In this document: in pieces, positions 43,280-52,396 of the stretch | Layout: each line of letters starts with the position of its first letter | How positions within the stretch are numbered: position 1 is the first letter of the stretch | Origin: Pleionea litopenaei | GTDB lineage: Bacteria; Pseudomonadota; Gammaproteobacteria; Enterobacterales; Kangiellaceae | DNA: 64,000 nucleotides | Assembly: GCF_031198435.1 (NCBI RefSeq) | Contig: NZ_CP133548.1 | Coordinates: forward strand, 3,754,001 to 3,818,000 | Direction: 5' to 3' | Made by a program: the position numbers and the translations under genes | Notes under the pieces: generated by a model | What the model was told of the DNA's origin: nothing | Database searches by the model: none | Seen by the model: only the letters and a program-made list of their open reading frames with translations

Positions 43280-44605
43280 TTAATGCTGCTTTGCTAATCG
43301 AATGCCGGTCATTTGCCAACAACTTTCAGGATAAAAAAAGTTTCGGTAGGTAGTGCGAGATTGAGCAACTGGAGTAAAGCAGCTACCGCCTCGAAGTACG
43401 ATCTGGTTGCACATAAATTTGCCGTTATATTCACCAATGGCCCCTTGTGCAGGTTGAAACCCGGGATAAGGAGCGTAACTTGATTGCGTCCACTGCCAAA
43501 CTTGTTGAAACAGCGAGTTCTGGCGGCAGCTATTGGGGTGATAAATCGGCTGTTTATGGTTGTTTTGTTCCGTATTGAGATCGGCCTCTCGAGCATGCTG
43601 CCCAGTCATACTTTTGGCATAGGCTTCCCACTCAAATTCCGTAGGTAATCGGCAACCAGACCAACGAGCAAACGCATCGGCTTCATAGAAATTTACATGG
43701 CATACTGGTGCGCTTAAGTTAAGTTTTTGCTTTCCGTACAAGGTGAACTCATAGTAGTCAGCGTTTTCTTTTATCCAGTAAAGAGGGTGTTTTTGATGGT
43801 GGGTGTTGACCCAATCCCAGCCATCAGAAAGCCAAAGATCGGCATTTTGATACCCTCCGTCTTCGATAAATGCTTGGTAGTGAGCATTGCTGACTAATTC
43901 ATTGGCTATTTCTGCTGCAGGAATGCAAGAAAGGTGATTCGGTGTCTCATTATCGAAACAAAAAGAGTCGTCGTTGTGACCAATGGCGACAAGACCTTCT
44001 TTTAATCTAAGCCATGTATAGTCGTCGAAATTAGTCAGTGTCGCGGGTGAAATGTCAGCATGGATTAACTCATTGGCTTTATGTTGGTACTCTGGCAACA
44101 ACGGATTTTGAAAAAAGTTATATTTTAAATCCGTTAACATCAATTCTTGATGTTGTTTCTCGTGTTGAATGCCTAATTGAATTCGCTGCTTTATTTGTTC
44201 TTGTTGATGTTTGGTAAAGTGGCTTGCTAATTGCTCTAATAGTGCTTGAATGGCTTGGTCGATGTACAAACGGTATTCCAGCACTTTTTGAACAGTTGGT
44301 CGAGAAAGTAAACCTCTATTTGGCCGTTTAAACGGCTGACCTACGCCATTATAGTAAGAGTTGAAAAGGTGGTGATAAAGCGGATGGAACTCTTGGTAAT
44401 GGTGTGCAAAGGGCTTGAGTACAAAGGTTTCATAAAACCAACTGGTGTGTGCTAAATGCCATTTGACCGGGCTGGTTTCAGCCATCGCTTGTAAACCATA
44501 GTCTTCGATTTCTAAAGGCTTACACAATGCAAGGCTAAATTCTCGTGACTCAGTAAAAAGAGAGGCGAGAAGGTTATCGAATTTAGCGTTAGATAGATCA
44601 TTCAT
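43280..44605 (-). CDS. egtB: Hercynine oxygenase / sulfoxide synthase (ergothioneine synthesis)
   Basis: EgtB joins hercynine to a cysteine thiol with O2 and Fe(II). ATG 44605 gives 441 residues beginning MNDLSNAKF, like relatives; an in-frame TTG at 44656 is less likely. The DinB-type N-terminal domain supplies the iron ligands: His in WHLAHTSWFYE (about residue 52) and the pair in IQHEKQHQELMLTDLKYNFF (about residue 150). The C-terminal FGE-sulfatase-like domain holds FARWSGCRLPTEFEWEAYA, FQQVWQWTQSSYAPYPGF and VLRGGSCFT. It is followed by egtD. The lyase EgtE is not adjacent; see the PLP enzyme at 3574. Confidence 0.94.
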   Translation of the reverse strand: MNDLSNAKFDNLLASLFTESREFSLALCKPLEIEDYGLQAMAETSPVKWHLAHTSWFYETFVLKPFAHHYQEFHPLYHHLFNSYYNGVGQPFKRPNRGLLSRPTVQKVLEYRLYIDQAIQALLEQLASHFTKHQQEQIKQRIQLGIQHEKQHQELMLTDLKYNFFQNPLLPEYQHKANELIHADISPATLTNFDDYTWLRLKEGLVAIGHNDDSFCFDNETPNHLSCIPAAEIANELVSNAHYQAFIEDGGYQNADLWLSDGWDWVNTHHQKHPLYWIKENADYYEFTLYGKQKLNLSAPVCHVNFYEADAFARWSGCRLPTEFEWEAYAKSMTGQHAREADLNTEQNNHKQPIYHPNSCRQNSLFQQVWQWTQSSYAPYPGFQPAQGAIGEYNGKFMCNQIVLRGGSCFTPVAQSRTTYRNFFYPESCWQMTGIRLAKQH

Positions 44606-44756
44606 AACGATTGGTTTAGTAGCATAAACGTTGGAGAAAAAAATACAAGTGTTCAATCAAGAGTCTGTGAATAGGTTATTGTTACAAAATTGCGAGAAAG
44701 ATTTATCATACCCTTGAGTTTTTCGTTAAAATGACAGCCTATTAAATAAATATGAA

Positions 44757-45449
44757 ATGAGTATGACAATGATGAATAAGGTATTAGTCGCAATAGTATT
44801 CTCGAACGCGTTTATTTATGTGAATACCCTTGCTGCGGCAGAAAAATTACCCGTGCAGTTTGAGCTGGGCGTAGCAAGTGATTATGTTTATCGAGGTATT
44901 AGCCAGACTGGAGAAGACCCAGCCGTTCAAGCGAAATTTCAGTTTAAACCGACGAAAAATTGGTACGTTGAATTATTCGCTTCAGAAGTAGAAACGCCAT
45001 TTAACGGAAATTTGGAGTTAGAGTTTGCAACAGGGTATCAAGATAAATTGAATGAAGATTTTAGCTATACTGCCGAGTTAACCTATTCCGTGTTTACTGA
45101 TGAGGCCGGAGGCGATAGTGATTATTTGGAGGCTAATCTAGTATTAGATTACAAACGCTTCATTGAGCTGACATTAAGCCACACGGCTGACTATTATGGA
45201 ACGAGCGAGGCGGCGACGTATGTTGAAGGACGATTCAATTTGCCGTTACACGATGTCATCAAAACCGCTGTCTATGTTGGCCGCTACTCGATCGATGGCA
45301 ATGTACTCGATAATTATTCATTAGTTGGTTTCGACGCTTGGACGAATATCGGAGATATTAATTTTAAGCTATCCTTCAGTGATACCGATATTGAACGAAT
45401 GGACACGGCGGACAGTCGAATATTTGTTACCGCCAGTTATCAGTTTTAA
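44757..45449 (+). CDS. TorF family putative porin (TIGR02001)
   Basis: The 230-residue protein has an N-terminal signal peptide (about 1-27, ending TLAAAEK). The mature chain is made of amphipathic strands, starting FELGVASDYVYRGISQTGEDPAVQAKF and ending in SRIFVTASYQF, where the terminal Phe is the usual outer-membrane barrel signal. This is the TorF/TIGR02001 pattern of conserved proteobacterial outer-membrane proteins. A role in channel formation is presumed. Several ATG codons (44757, 44763, 44769) could start it. It is a single gene ended by a clear intrinsic terminator. Confidence 0.88.
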   Translation: MSMTMMNKVLVAIVFSNAFIYVNTLAAAEKLPVQFELGVASDYVYRGISQTGEDPAVQAKFQFKPTKNWYVELFASEVETPFNGNLELEFATGYQDKLNEDFSYTAELTYSVFTDEAGGDSDYLEANLVLDYKRFIELTLSHTADYYGTSEAATYVEGRFNLPLHDVIKTAVYVGRYSIDGNVLDNYSLVGFDAWTNIGDINFKLSFSDTDIERMDTADSRIFVTASYQF

Positions 45450-45468
45450 AATGGTTTAATGGTTGTTG

Positions 45469-45502
45469 AAAAGCACGGCCATATTGGGTGACCGTGCTTT
45501 TT
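45469..45502 (+). terminator. Rho-independent terminator after the TorF-like porin gene
   Basis: AAAAGCACGG (45469-45478) pairs with CCGTGCTTTT (45492-45501), with a 13-nt loop and T residues at the right end. It starts 20 bp after the stop codon. Confidence 0.85.
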
Positions 45503-45522
45503 CGGGATAAAGGAGCAAGCCT

Positions 45523-46029
45523 GTGTTAACTGTCATAGCAAAGCTATTGAAAATATTAAACTCAGAAGACTCACCTAGTGCTGTTGGGTGGGCCATTGCT
45601 TTAGCATTTGTATTTGCGATGTTGCCTTTGTTTAGCGTTGCTAAATGGGCTGTGGTCGTTTTAGTGGCGATGTTAAGAGTTAATTTATCGGCGTTTATTT
45701 TATTCAGTGCATTATTTGCATTATTAGCATGGCTTTTCGATCCCTGGTTAAATCAATTTGGATTATGGCTTTTAACGTTACCGTCGTTAAAAGAGTTCTG
45801 GCAAGCGCTTTATGGATCTCCTATAGGTGAAGCATTGGCGCTTAATAATACGTTAGCACTGTCAACGTTATTATTGTCAATTGTTGCTTTGGTGCCAGTG
45901 TATTGGGGAGGCGTCGGCATGATTCGATTGTATCGCTCGAAATTAAAAGCCCGATTTGATCAGTGGCGGATTGTTAGTATTTTAAAGTCCACCAAGGTTT
46001 ACAAAATTTACCAGTCTTTAAGCGCCTAG
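45523..46029 (+). CDS. TIGR03546 family membrane protein
   Basis: The product of 168 residues starts with GTG, seven bases after AAGGAG. It has about four hydrophobic segments. The opening LKILNSEDSPSAVGWAIALAFVFAMLPLFS is characteristic of TIGR03546, a DUF2062-like family found next to TIGR03545, as here (26 bp to the next gene). Function is unknown, but the pairing suggests a joint envelope role. Confidence 0.85.
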   Translation: MLTVIAKLLKILNSEDSPSAVGWAIALAFVFAMLPLFSVAKWAVVVLVAMLRVNLSAFILFSALFALLAWLFDPWLNQFGLWLLTLPSLKEFWQALYGSPIGEALALNNTLALSTLLLSIVALVPVYWGGVGMIRLYRSKLKARFDQWRIVSILKSTKVYKIYQSLSA

Positions 46030-46055
46030 TGAACCAACAATAACAGGAACAAATC

Positions 46056-47771
46056 ATGAAAATATTTCGTCTTTCTGGGATTTTTATATTGTTATTTGTG
46101 TGCGGATTAACTTGGGCGTTGATTGCCTTTCTAGCCGGCAGCTGGATTGAAGAAAGTGTGGAGCAACAAGGAAGTCAAATTAATGGTGCCACCGTTTCGG
46201 TGTCCAGCTCGCGTTTGGGGTGGATGTTAAACTCTCTGAACATAGAGTCTCTTCAAATAGCCAATCCGAGTGATTTAAATAAAAATCGTATAGAAATTGG
46301 TCAGTTAAAATTTGGCGTGAATTTAGCTTCTTTGTTTAAACAGCAACTGCATGTCGATGAGTTAGTGATAACGGACGTGCGGTTGAACCAACCACGAAAG
46401 TCACCTGCCCAGTTGGTTGATTCGGGTGCATGGAGTCCTAACAATTGGCAATGGCCAAAAGCCGTGATGGAAGAAGCTAAGTCGGTGGATACCGACGCGC
46501 TACTGAAGCAAGTTAATATTCGCTCTCCTGAAATGTATCAACAGTTTTCCTCTGATCTCACTGCAACCAAAGCGCGCTGGCAACAACAACAGTCGGAGCT
46601 ACCGGACAGTAGTACGCTTGAACAATGGAAGGCTGAATACAATCAACTTCAAGAGGCGTTAAAAAAAGCAAAAGGACTTGAGAAAATTGCCAAGGCAAAA
46701 GAGCTTAAAGATTTAGTTAAGAAAATCGATCAGGCAAAAAATCGTATTGATGATTTTCGAAAAGCCATTGTTAGCGATACTCAATCTTCGAAACAAAAAT
46801 GGCGGCAATTACAAGCTCAGGTGACGAAAGATACCGAGTTAGCTATGTCGATCGTTAGTCTATCACCTGAGGGAATTCAGCATCTGGCCGCAAGCTTTCT
46901 TGGCGAAGATATTGCGCATTGGGTCAAATTGGCGATGGACAATAGCGCATTAGTATCGCGATTGGGTGCCGCCAAAGAGAATGAAAAGGAAACGCCTGAA
47001 CCACGTACCGGAATCGATGTGAACTTGACTGGAGAAGAGCCTTTGCCAGACGTATGGATTCAAAAAGCATTGCTCGGGGGCGATTTTCGTTTAGGTGATG
47101 TATCGGGACGACTGACTGGTGAAGCGGTTAACCTGTCGAGCCAGCTGGTTGCAGGAAAACCTTTGACGTCGTCGATTGATTTAACAGTGCCTCAAACGAG
47201 TAAAGATGGCATTGAGAAGAGGGCGTTGGCGGCGACAGGAAATCTTAAGTTTATGCTGAAAAAACAGCAAAATGGTGCTGCACTGCAAGGTGATGTCGCG
47301 CTAAACAACTGGCCCATCGATAATTGGACGATTGGTTCTGGCGGGCTCAATTTGACCGATGTGAAAGCTCAAGTACGGGCAAGCTTGGAGCATATTGGAG
47401 CCCAGAGCAAACTAAAGTTTGATATACAACTTACTGATTTTATTGTGAATTCTCCAAAAGACCTTAGCGGTGTTAGCAAGACTTTCGCTGAAATATTGCA
47501 GGAGAATAAAAAAATAATCCTGACCGTTTTGGTCGTACAGCATGAAAAAGAGATGAAAACGAATATTTCTAGTAATCTCGATAAGCTATTTTTTGCTAAA
47601 ATTAAGGACCAGTATCAATCTAAAGCGGATAATACAAAAGCTGAGCTTCGCGATAAAATTGATGCTCAACTGAAAGATACCCGAAGTAAGATTGAACAGC
47701 AGTTGTCCGGTTTATCTGATTTAGAGAAGCAAGTCAGCGATAAACTTCAAGAACTGGACGGACTGAAATAG
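46056..47771 (+). CDS. TIGR03545 family protein (AsmA-like envelope protein)
   Basis: This protein of 571 residues has an N-terminal transmembrane anchor (about 7-27) and then a long periplasmic domain. The first part is AsmA-like (VSSSRLGWMLNSLNIESLQIANPSD, then a GQLKFGVNLASLF strand). A helical charged middle (about 180-260) follows, then a C-terminal beta-rich part and a final coiled coil (about 515-571). It pairs with TIGR03546 directly upstream, as in other Gammaproteobacteria. AsmA-type proteins are linked to lipid transport or outer-membrane assembly; this is a family-level inference. Confidence 0.85.
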   Translation: MKIFRLSGIFILLFVCGLTWALIAFLAGSWIEESVEQQGSQINGATVSVSSSRLGWMLNSLNIESLQIANPSDLNKNRIEIGQLKFGVNLASLFKQQLHVDELVITDVRLNQPRKSPAQLVDSGAWSPNNWQWPKAVMEEAKSVDTDALLKQVNIRSPEMYQQFSSDLTATKARWQQQQSELPDSSTLEQWKAEYNQLQEALKKAKGLEKIAKAKELKDLVKKIDQAKNRIDDFRKAIVSDTQSSKQKWRQLQAQVTKDTELAMSIVSLSPEGIQHLAASFLGEDIAHWVKLAMDNSALVSRLGAAKENEKETPEPRTGIDVNLTGEEPLPDVWIQKALLGGDFRLGDVSGRLTGEAVNLSSQLVAGKPLTSSIDLTVPQTSKDGIEKRALAATGNLKFMLKKQQNGAALQGDVALNNWPIDNWTIGSGGLNLTDVKAQVRASLEHIGAQSKLKFDIQLTDFIVNSPKDLSGVSKTFAEILQENKKIILTVLVVQHEKEMKTNISSNLDKLFFAKIKDQYQSKADNTKAELRDKIDAQLKDTRSKIEQQLSGLSDLEKQVSDKLQELDGLK

Positions 47772-47872
47772 AAACCGGCTATCAGCTGTGTCGTGTTTTA
47801 GAGTGTATGGGCTTGCTAGCTGAACACCTTAAGCATTAATTCTGCAGCTACCTAAGTTCTGGAGTTTAGTGA

Positions 47873-48604
47873 ATGAACCTGAAGTTAATTTGGGGGCTGC
47901 TGGTTGCGGCTCCTATGTTTATTGCGTCATCGATTAATGCTAACGAGTTATGCCTTGATGGCGTCTGTGTTGGCGACGACGTTGAGCGAATCAACGTCAC
48001 TTGGAAGCCTATTGAAGTCACCTACCTGGATCAAAAATTCGTAGAAACGGAGTTAGCGGATCGTAAGGTGGAAGATGTTTACTACGACTACAATGAACAG
48101 CTAGTTGCTGATCGCAATGTACTTCGCGAAATCTTAACTTATGTGATTCGAAATCAACGCTTTGACTCTAAAGTGCTTGGAGCGCTGAGTCGAGTGAAAG
48201 CCATCTGTTCCTCATTAACCTTGACTGGTGAAGTTGAAAATGAGTCTGATGACCGCCTGTATGTAACTTTTCGAGCGGTCGCGGACAATGGTAAGCGAGG
48301 AATGTTACGGGTGGTACGGATTGAAAAACAATACAATATCATGGCGCCACATCTACGACCCGGAGATGCCGCGGCTTATCGTTCGGTCAAAAAACAGATA
48401 AAAGAACAATTCCCGAATGTTCTAAATGTACGGGATATTGACGGGCGTGTGAGCAGTTCGGCAGCGCAAAATGCAAATGTTCTGTTAGGATTCCGGTTTA
48501 TTTCAGATGTATCGAATCCACTCGTTCTGAAAATATTAGACCCTTCGAATATAACGATGATCGAAGAAGATGAAGAGGCAAGCTCACTTTGCCAAAGCCG
48601 TTAA
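47873..48604 (+). CDS. Exported protein of unknown function
   Basis: The 243 residues include a signal peptide (about 1-23, ending SINANE). The mature part starts LCLDGVCVGDDVERI, with two closely spaced Cys, and has further Cys at about residue 118 (AICSSLTLTGEV) and near the end (SSLCQSR), so disulfides are likely. No family is recognised. GGAG precedes the ATG by eight bases. It lies 101 bp after the TIGR03545 gene on the same strand and may be its third operon member, though the gap is sizeable. Confidence 0.65.
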   Translation: MNLKLIWGLLVAAPMFIASSINANELCLDGVCVGDDVERINVTWKPIEVTYLDQKFVETELADRKVEDVYYDYNEQLVADRNVLREILTYVIRNQRFDSKVLGALSRVKAICSSLTLTGEVENESDDRLYVTFRAVADNGKRGMLRVVRIEKQYNIMAPHLRPGDAAAYRSVKKQIKEQFPNVLNVRDIDGRVSSSAAQNANVLLGFRFISDVSNPLVLKILDPSNITMIEEDEEASSLCQSR

Positions 48605-48622
48605 GTGAGCTAACTTAAATCG

Positions 48623-50383
48623 TTAGAATATAAATTGCAGCGGCGGATTCTCGGTATCAAACCAATGGATACTACCTCGCTGCTTCATTTTCGCCTCGGT
48701 TACTGAGTGTTCTGCATCCAGTAGTAGCATTTCTGGCGCTTCATGGCGTTTCATATCGTAAATCACTGCGCCGGTTGTCGCTTTTAGGTTTAATTTTTCT
48801 CCATTTTCAAGCGTAAGACTGGCAGAGTTTATTTCTTCATGCAGGCGTTGTAGAAATATTTCAGTATTCTCAGTATTGGGCAGTGTCGCAGCAACACAAA
48901 ATTCATCGTCATTTAATCGGCAGATCAAATCGAATTGACGCAAGGCTCGAGTAAGGGTGGCAGAAGTAATGATTAATGCTTTATCTCCGGTTTCTAATCC
49001 GTAATTTTGATTAATCTGTTTGAACTGATCAATATCGATAACAGCAACTAATAAACAAAACTCACTTCGTCGACAACGTTGCATTTCTTCTGAAAGACGA
49101 CGAATAAATGAGGGTCGCAATAAGGTTCCTGTAAGATGATCGTAAGTGGCGCCTTTGAAATATTCCCAATAACGCTCGGTCATGGTAATGGCTGAAATGA
49201 CTGCGAGTAATGTCAGTGCTAAAATCAATGCCGTATTTTCACGGTAGTCGATCAGTCCGAGCCAAAAGTAACGGCTAAAATCAAATAAGAGAAGAATAAA
49301 GTAACCGGATAAAGCGACCGACAAAAATAATTGGGTCGGAGTCATAGAGTCTCGCTTTGATAGATAGGCTAATGCAAGCAGAGCCAAAGGCGTGAAAAAC
49401 GCGGTGACTTTAGACCAATAGTAAAAGGTTTGAAGATCGGCGACGACCGGCCAAATTAACGCAGATATTCCAAAAATTAAAAAGAAAAACATCAACGCTC
49501 TATTTAATTGCCGAGCTTTTACCTCTAGCGCTTTGAATAAAAAGAAGTTCAAAGCCAGCTGTGAAAATATAAAGGAAACGGTTTTCCATCTTAATAAGCT
49601 ATTGGTATTAATCTCCATATTGAGCATAACGTGATGGTTTAATACTAAATACATTGACGCCATGAATGAAAAGCAAGCTAAACCGAGGGCATCGTAGCTC
49701 CCAGGAATGCGTAGGTAGTAATACGCCATAAATACGAATACGATCATTAAAATGGCAGCAAACGAGCTAAAGAAAATGTCTTTCGATAAAGATTTCTCCA
49801 TAATATCTTTACTGGAATAAAAGTTAGATGAGAGATACTTTAAATAATGATGCCCTGTTGGGTTATAAATGTTTAACCGTAAAATATTAGGGCTGTTATA
49901 ACTTAGTTGATCAGGCGGTAGAAAATAAAAGCGAGAGTAGTAGGAAGCGTTTTCATACTGCGGTGGAAAGTTTCCTGTTTTCGCGATTCGTTTACCATTT
50001 AAATAGAGCTCATCGGCCCCGTCGATTTCTTCAATAATCAGCCCAGGATATTGCTCACTGATGGCATTATCGATAATAAACTTAAGTTGTAACGAGATTG
50101 TCGTTTGTTGTTGAGTATTGTCTGCTTGCTCTGCATTTAGAGGCTCGCAGTTGTTCTGGTAAAAGACCGTGGGACGAAAAGCCGTTTTGCACAGCTTCCA
50201 ATATTGAGCGGTTTCACTTGGCAGTTTCTCAATTAAAATGGCATCGCCTTCAAGAGGAATTGGCGCGGCAACAGTTTTCAGACTACTCAATACGACCAGT
50301 AGAATCGATAATAACTTGAACAGTCTCATCTTTGGAATGAGTGCCCATGGATGGTTCATCAAATCGCTCATAAATAGCTGCAT
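48623..50383 (-). CDS. 7TM sensor with degenerate GGDEF domain
   Basis: The protein has up to 586 residues. A signal peptide (MRLFKLLSILLVVLSSLKTVAA) argues for the ATG at 50329. The start at 50383 is closer to the stop of the upstream exporter, which lies 4 bp before it, and has a weak GAG site. A periplasmic domain with a carbohydrate-binding-like 7TMR-DISM look (LYLNGKRIAKTGNFPP) comes first, then about seven helices, then a GGDEF fold (about 425-580). The signature reads CRLNDDEF instead of GGDEF, so cyclase activity is doubtful. The upstream RQFD matches the RxxD site, so c-di-GMP binding may persist. Confidence 0.88.
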   Translation of the reverse strand: MQLFMSDLMNHPWALIPKMRLFKLLSILLVVLSSLKTVAAPIPLEGDAILIEKLPSETAQYWKLCKTAFRPTVFYQNNCEPLNAEQADNTQQQTTISLQLKFIIDNAISEQYPGLIIEEIDGADELYLNGKRIAKTGNFPPQYENASYYSRFYFLPPDQLSYNSPNILRLNIYNPTGHHYLKYLSSNFYSSKDIMEKSLSKDIFFSSFAAILMIVFVFMAYYYLRIPGSYDALGLACFSFMASMYLVLNHHVMLNMEINTNSLLRWKTVSFIFSQLALNFFLFKALEVKARQLNRALMFFFLIFGISALIWPVVADLQTFYYWSKVTAFFTPLALLALAYLSKRDSMTPTQLFLSVALSGYFILLLFDFSRYFWLGLIDYRENTALILALTLLAVISAITMTERYWEYFKGATYDHLTGTLLRPSFIRRLSEEMQRCRRSEFCLLVAVIDIDQFKQINQNYGLETGDKALIITSATLTRALRQFDLICRLNDDEFCVAATLPNTENTEIFLQRLHEEINSASLTLENGEKLNLKATTGAVIYDMKRHEAPEMLLLDAEHSVTEAKMKQRGSIHWFDTENPPLQFIF

Positions 50384-50387
50384 TCAC

Positions 50388-51350
50388 TTACTCTAGATTA
50401 GCGGTCGAGGTCCTTTCGATATTATTTGTGCGAGACAAGCCTCTAAACTCAGCTCGGGAGGCAATCGCTAGACCTACTAGTACTCCTATCATAGCGCAGA
50501 ACTGTAACAATGTTATGGGTTCGTTGTCGAGAAATCCCCATAAGGTTGCTACGAGCGGAATTAAGTAAGTGACTAGCGAGGCATAAATTGGGCTGGTTAG
50601 TTGTATTAAACGGTTAAATAGTAAAAGAGCAAAAGCAGTACCCAATATACCCAGTAAGGCGATGGCGCCTAATGAATGCCAGAACTCCCAAGGGTAGTCA
50701 TTGAGAGACATGGTTTGATTTACATTAGGAACGTTGAGGCTGAATAATAAAATCAGACTTGGCATTAAAATTATATTAAGAGAAAACGCAGTGATGGTGA
50801 GCGGTGGTACGTCTTGACAGTAGTGCTTGATTAAGTTGCTAGCGATGGCGTAGCAAAAGGTTGCCATTACGATGAGTGAGCTGAATAACAGATGGGTCGA
50901 AGGATCAACCGCCGGTGCGTTATCGGAAAGTAAAATGACGGTCGCAGCCAAACTCAGAAAAATTCCGAATACTTGACGTTTCGACAACCGAGTATGAAAA
51001 ATTACCACGGCTAACAGTAGAGTAAATAGTGGCTGCAACGCATTGAGCATTGCGGCCAAAGCACTATGGACCACTGTTTGGGCAAAGGCAAAAAGGATGG
51101 CGGGTATCAGGTTTCCGAAACAACCAATTAAGCTCAAAGCAATCCATGGCATTTTATCTTTTATCAGCGGGCGATCGCGGAGTTTGAGCAAAACAACCGG
51201 TAGTAAAACAACGGCCGCACAAATGATTCGAATAGAGGCGAGTTGAACAGGCGTAAAGTAGTCTAATCCTTGCTTAATTAACCAGAAAGAGCTGCCCCAA
51301 ATAAAAGCCAGAGACCAGAGCAAAATTATCGCTGTTTTATTGAATGGCAT
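50388..51350 (-). CDS. DMT-family (EamA) transporter
   Basis: This 320-residue protein has ten helices made of two EamA halves. The first half begins LLWSLAFIWGSSFWLIKQGLDYFTPVQLASIRI, the typical EamA start; the second has SPIYASLVTYLIPLVATLWGFL before its end. Such proteins export amino acids or other metabolites. The substrate cannot be told. Its stop lies 4 bp upstream of the degenerate GGDEF sensor gene, so the two are co-transcribed. Confidence 0.9.
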   Translation of the reverse strand: MPFNKTAIILLWSLAFIWGSSFWLIKQGLDYFTPVQLASIRIICAAVVLLPVVLLKLRDRPLIKDKMPWIALSLIGCFGNLIPAILFAFAQTVVHSALAAMLNALQPLFTLLLAVVIFHTRLSKRQVFGIFLSLAATVILLSDNAPAVDPSTHLLFSSLIVMATFCYAIASNLIKHYCQDVPPLTITAFSLNIILMPSLILLFSLNVPNVNQTMSLNDYPWEFWHSLGAIALLGILGTAFALLLFNRLIQLTSPIYASLVTYLIPLVATLWGFLDNEPITLLQFCAMIGVLVGLAIASRAEFRGLSRTNNIERTSTANLE

Positions 51351-51516
51351 GAAAATAAGGCATCTGTGGTGGTCGCTAATTGAAATTATTGTAAAGAAGG
51401 GTAAGCTAATTGCAACGATTTTGCACGGGTTAACCGGTTGCCATGGTGGGTTATTGAATAGGATTCTCTATCCATGGTATCGAGCCAAAACGAATATTTT
51501 TAATGGGAGAAAGTAA

Positions 51517-52200
51517 ATGAAGCATGTTGTTATTACCGGATCTAATCGTGGCATTGGGCTGGCATTTTGTCGCCATTATTTGGCACAAGGCTTCCGAGTC
51601 AGTGCTGCGTGTCGACATCCTGACTCTGCGTCTGACTTAAAGGCACTGAGTGGGGAGCTTTCGGTGTTTTCATTAGACCTAGCGAGCGAATCTTCTATAG
51701 AGAACTTTGCCAGTCAGCTGGTCGATCAATCGGTAGATTTAATTGTCAATAATGCTGGCGTTTACGGTGGTACACCACAAGGTCTCGACGACTTATCGTC
51801 AAAGGAATGGTTAAACACGCTGAATATTAATGCCGTTGCGCCGATTTTTCTGACACGTTCGATTCTTAATCATATCGATTCTTCGCAATCGCCAAAAGTC
51901 GCGTTCCTTACAAGCAAAATGGGAAGCATTGCCGACAATACCTCGGGTCGCTCTTATATTTATCGATCTTCAAAAGCCGCGTTAAATGCCGCTGCAAAAT
52001 CACTTGCTATCGATTTGTCGAGTCATAATATTCCGGTCGTTTTATTGCACCCAGGTTGGGTAAGAACCGATATGGGAGGTCCGAATGGTTTAATTGATAC
52101 GCAAGAAAGCGTTGCTGGAATGGCCCAAGTTATTGACCATTTAGATATGCGTTCGACGGGGGCATTTTTCGACTATTCAGGAAAGGAAATCCCTTGGTAG
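51517..52200 (+). CDS. Short-chain dehydrogenase/reductase
   Basis: The 227 residues form a classical SDR. VVITGSNRGIGLAFCRHYL is the dinucleotide-binding TGxxxGIG, DLIVNNAGVYGG is the NNAG motif, and the catalytic Ser lies in FLTSKMGS. YIYRSSKAALNAAAKSLA holds the YxxxK pair and HPGWVRTDMGG the PG motif. It is close to C-factor/sniffer-like SDRs. The coenzyme is probably NADP(H), judged from the Arg after the glycine loop. The substrate is unknown. GGGAG precedes the ATG. It is a single gene ended by a hairpin. Confidence 0.9.
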   Translation: MKHVVITGSNRGIGLAFCRHYLAQGFRVSAACRHPDSASDLKALSGELSVFSLDLASESSIENFASQLVDQSVDLIVNNAGVYGGTPQGLDDLSSKEWLNTLNINAVAPIFLTRSILNHIDSSQSPKVAFLTSKMGSIADNTSGRSYIYRSSKAALNAAAKSLAIDLSSHNIPVVLLHPGWVRTDMGGPNGLIDTQESVAGMAQVIDHLDMRSTGAFFDYSGKEIPW

Positions 52201-52319
52201 TTTGATGGATTTCAACATTGCAGCGACAAGAACCTGTGCAACAAGCGTTGCTGCCTTCATTATGGTTGCATGTCGCTAGGGGAGGCCTAGCAAGAGGTCA
52301 TGAAGTGGCTATTATTGAC

Positions 52320-52354
52320 ACTCAGGAGCAGCGAGTTTTTCTCGGCTCCTGAGT
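52320..52354. terminator. Hairpin between the SDR gene and the convergent BPSS1780-type gene
   Basis: ACTCAGGAGC (52320-52329) pairs with GCTCCTGAGT (52345-52354). After a 2-nt bulge, CGAG and CTCG extend the stem to a TTTTT loop. It lies 43 bp from the stop of the membrane protein gene and 120 bp from the SDR stop, so it probably serves both. Confidence 0.65.
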
Positions 52355-52396
52355 ATTCAAAGGCAATGATAGTACCTGAATCGATCGATGAGGTTT

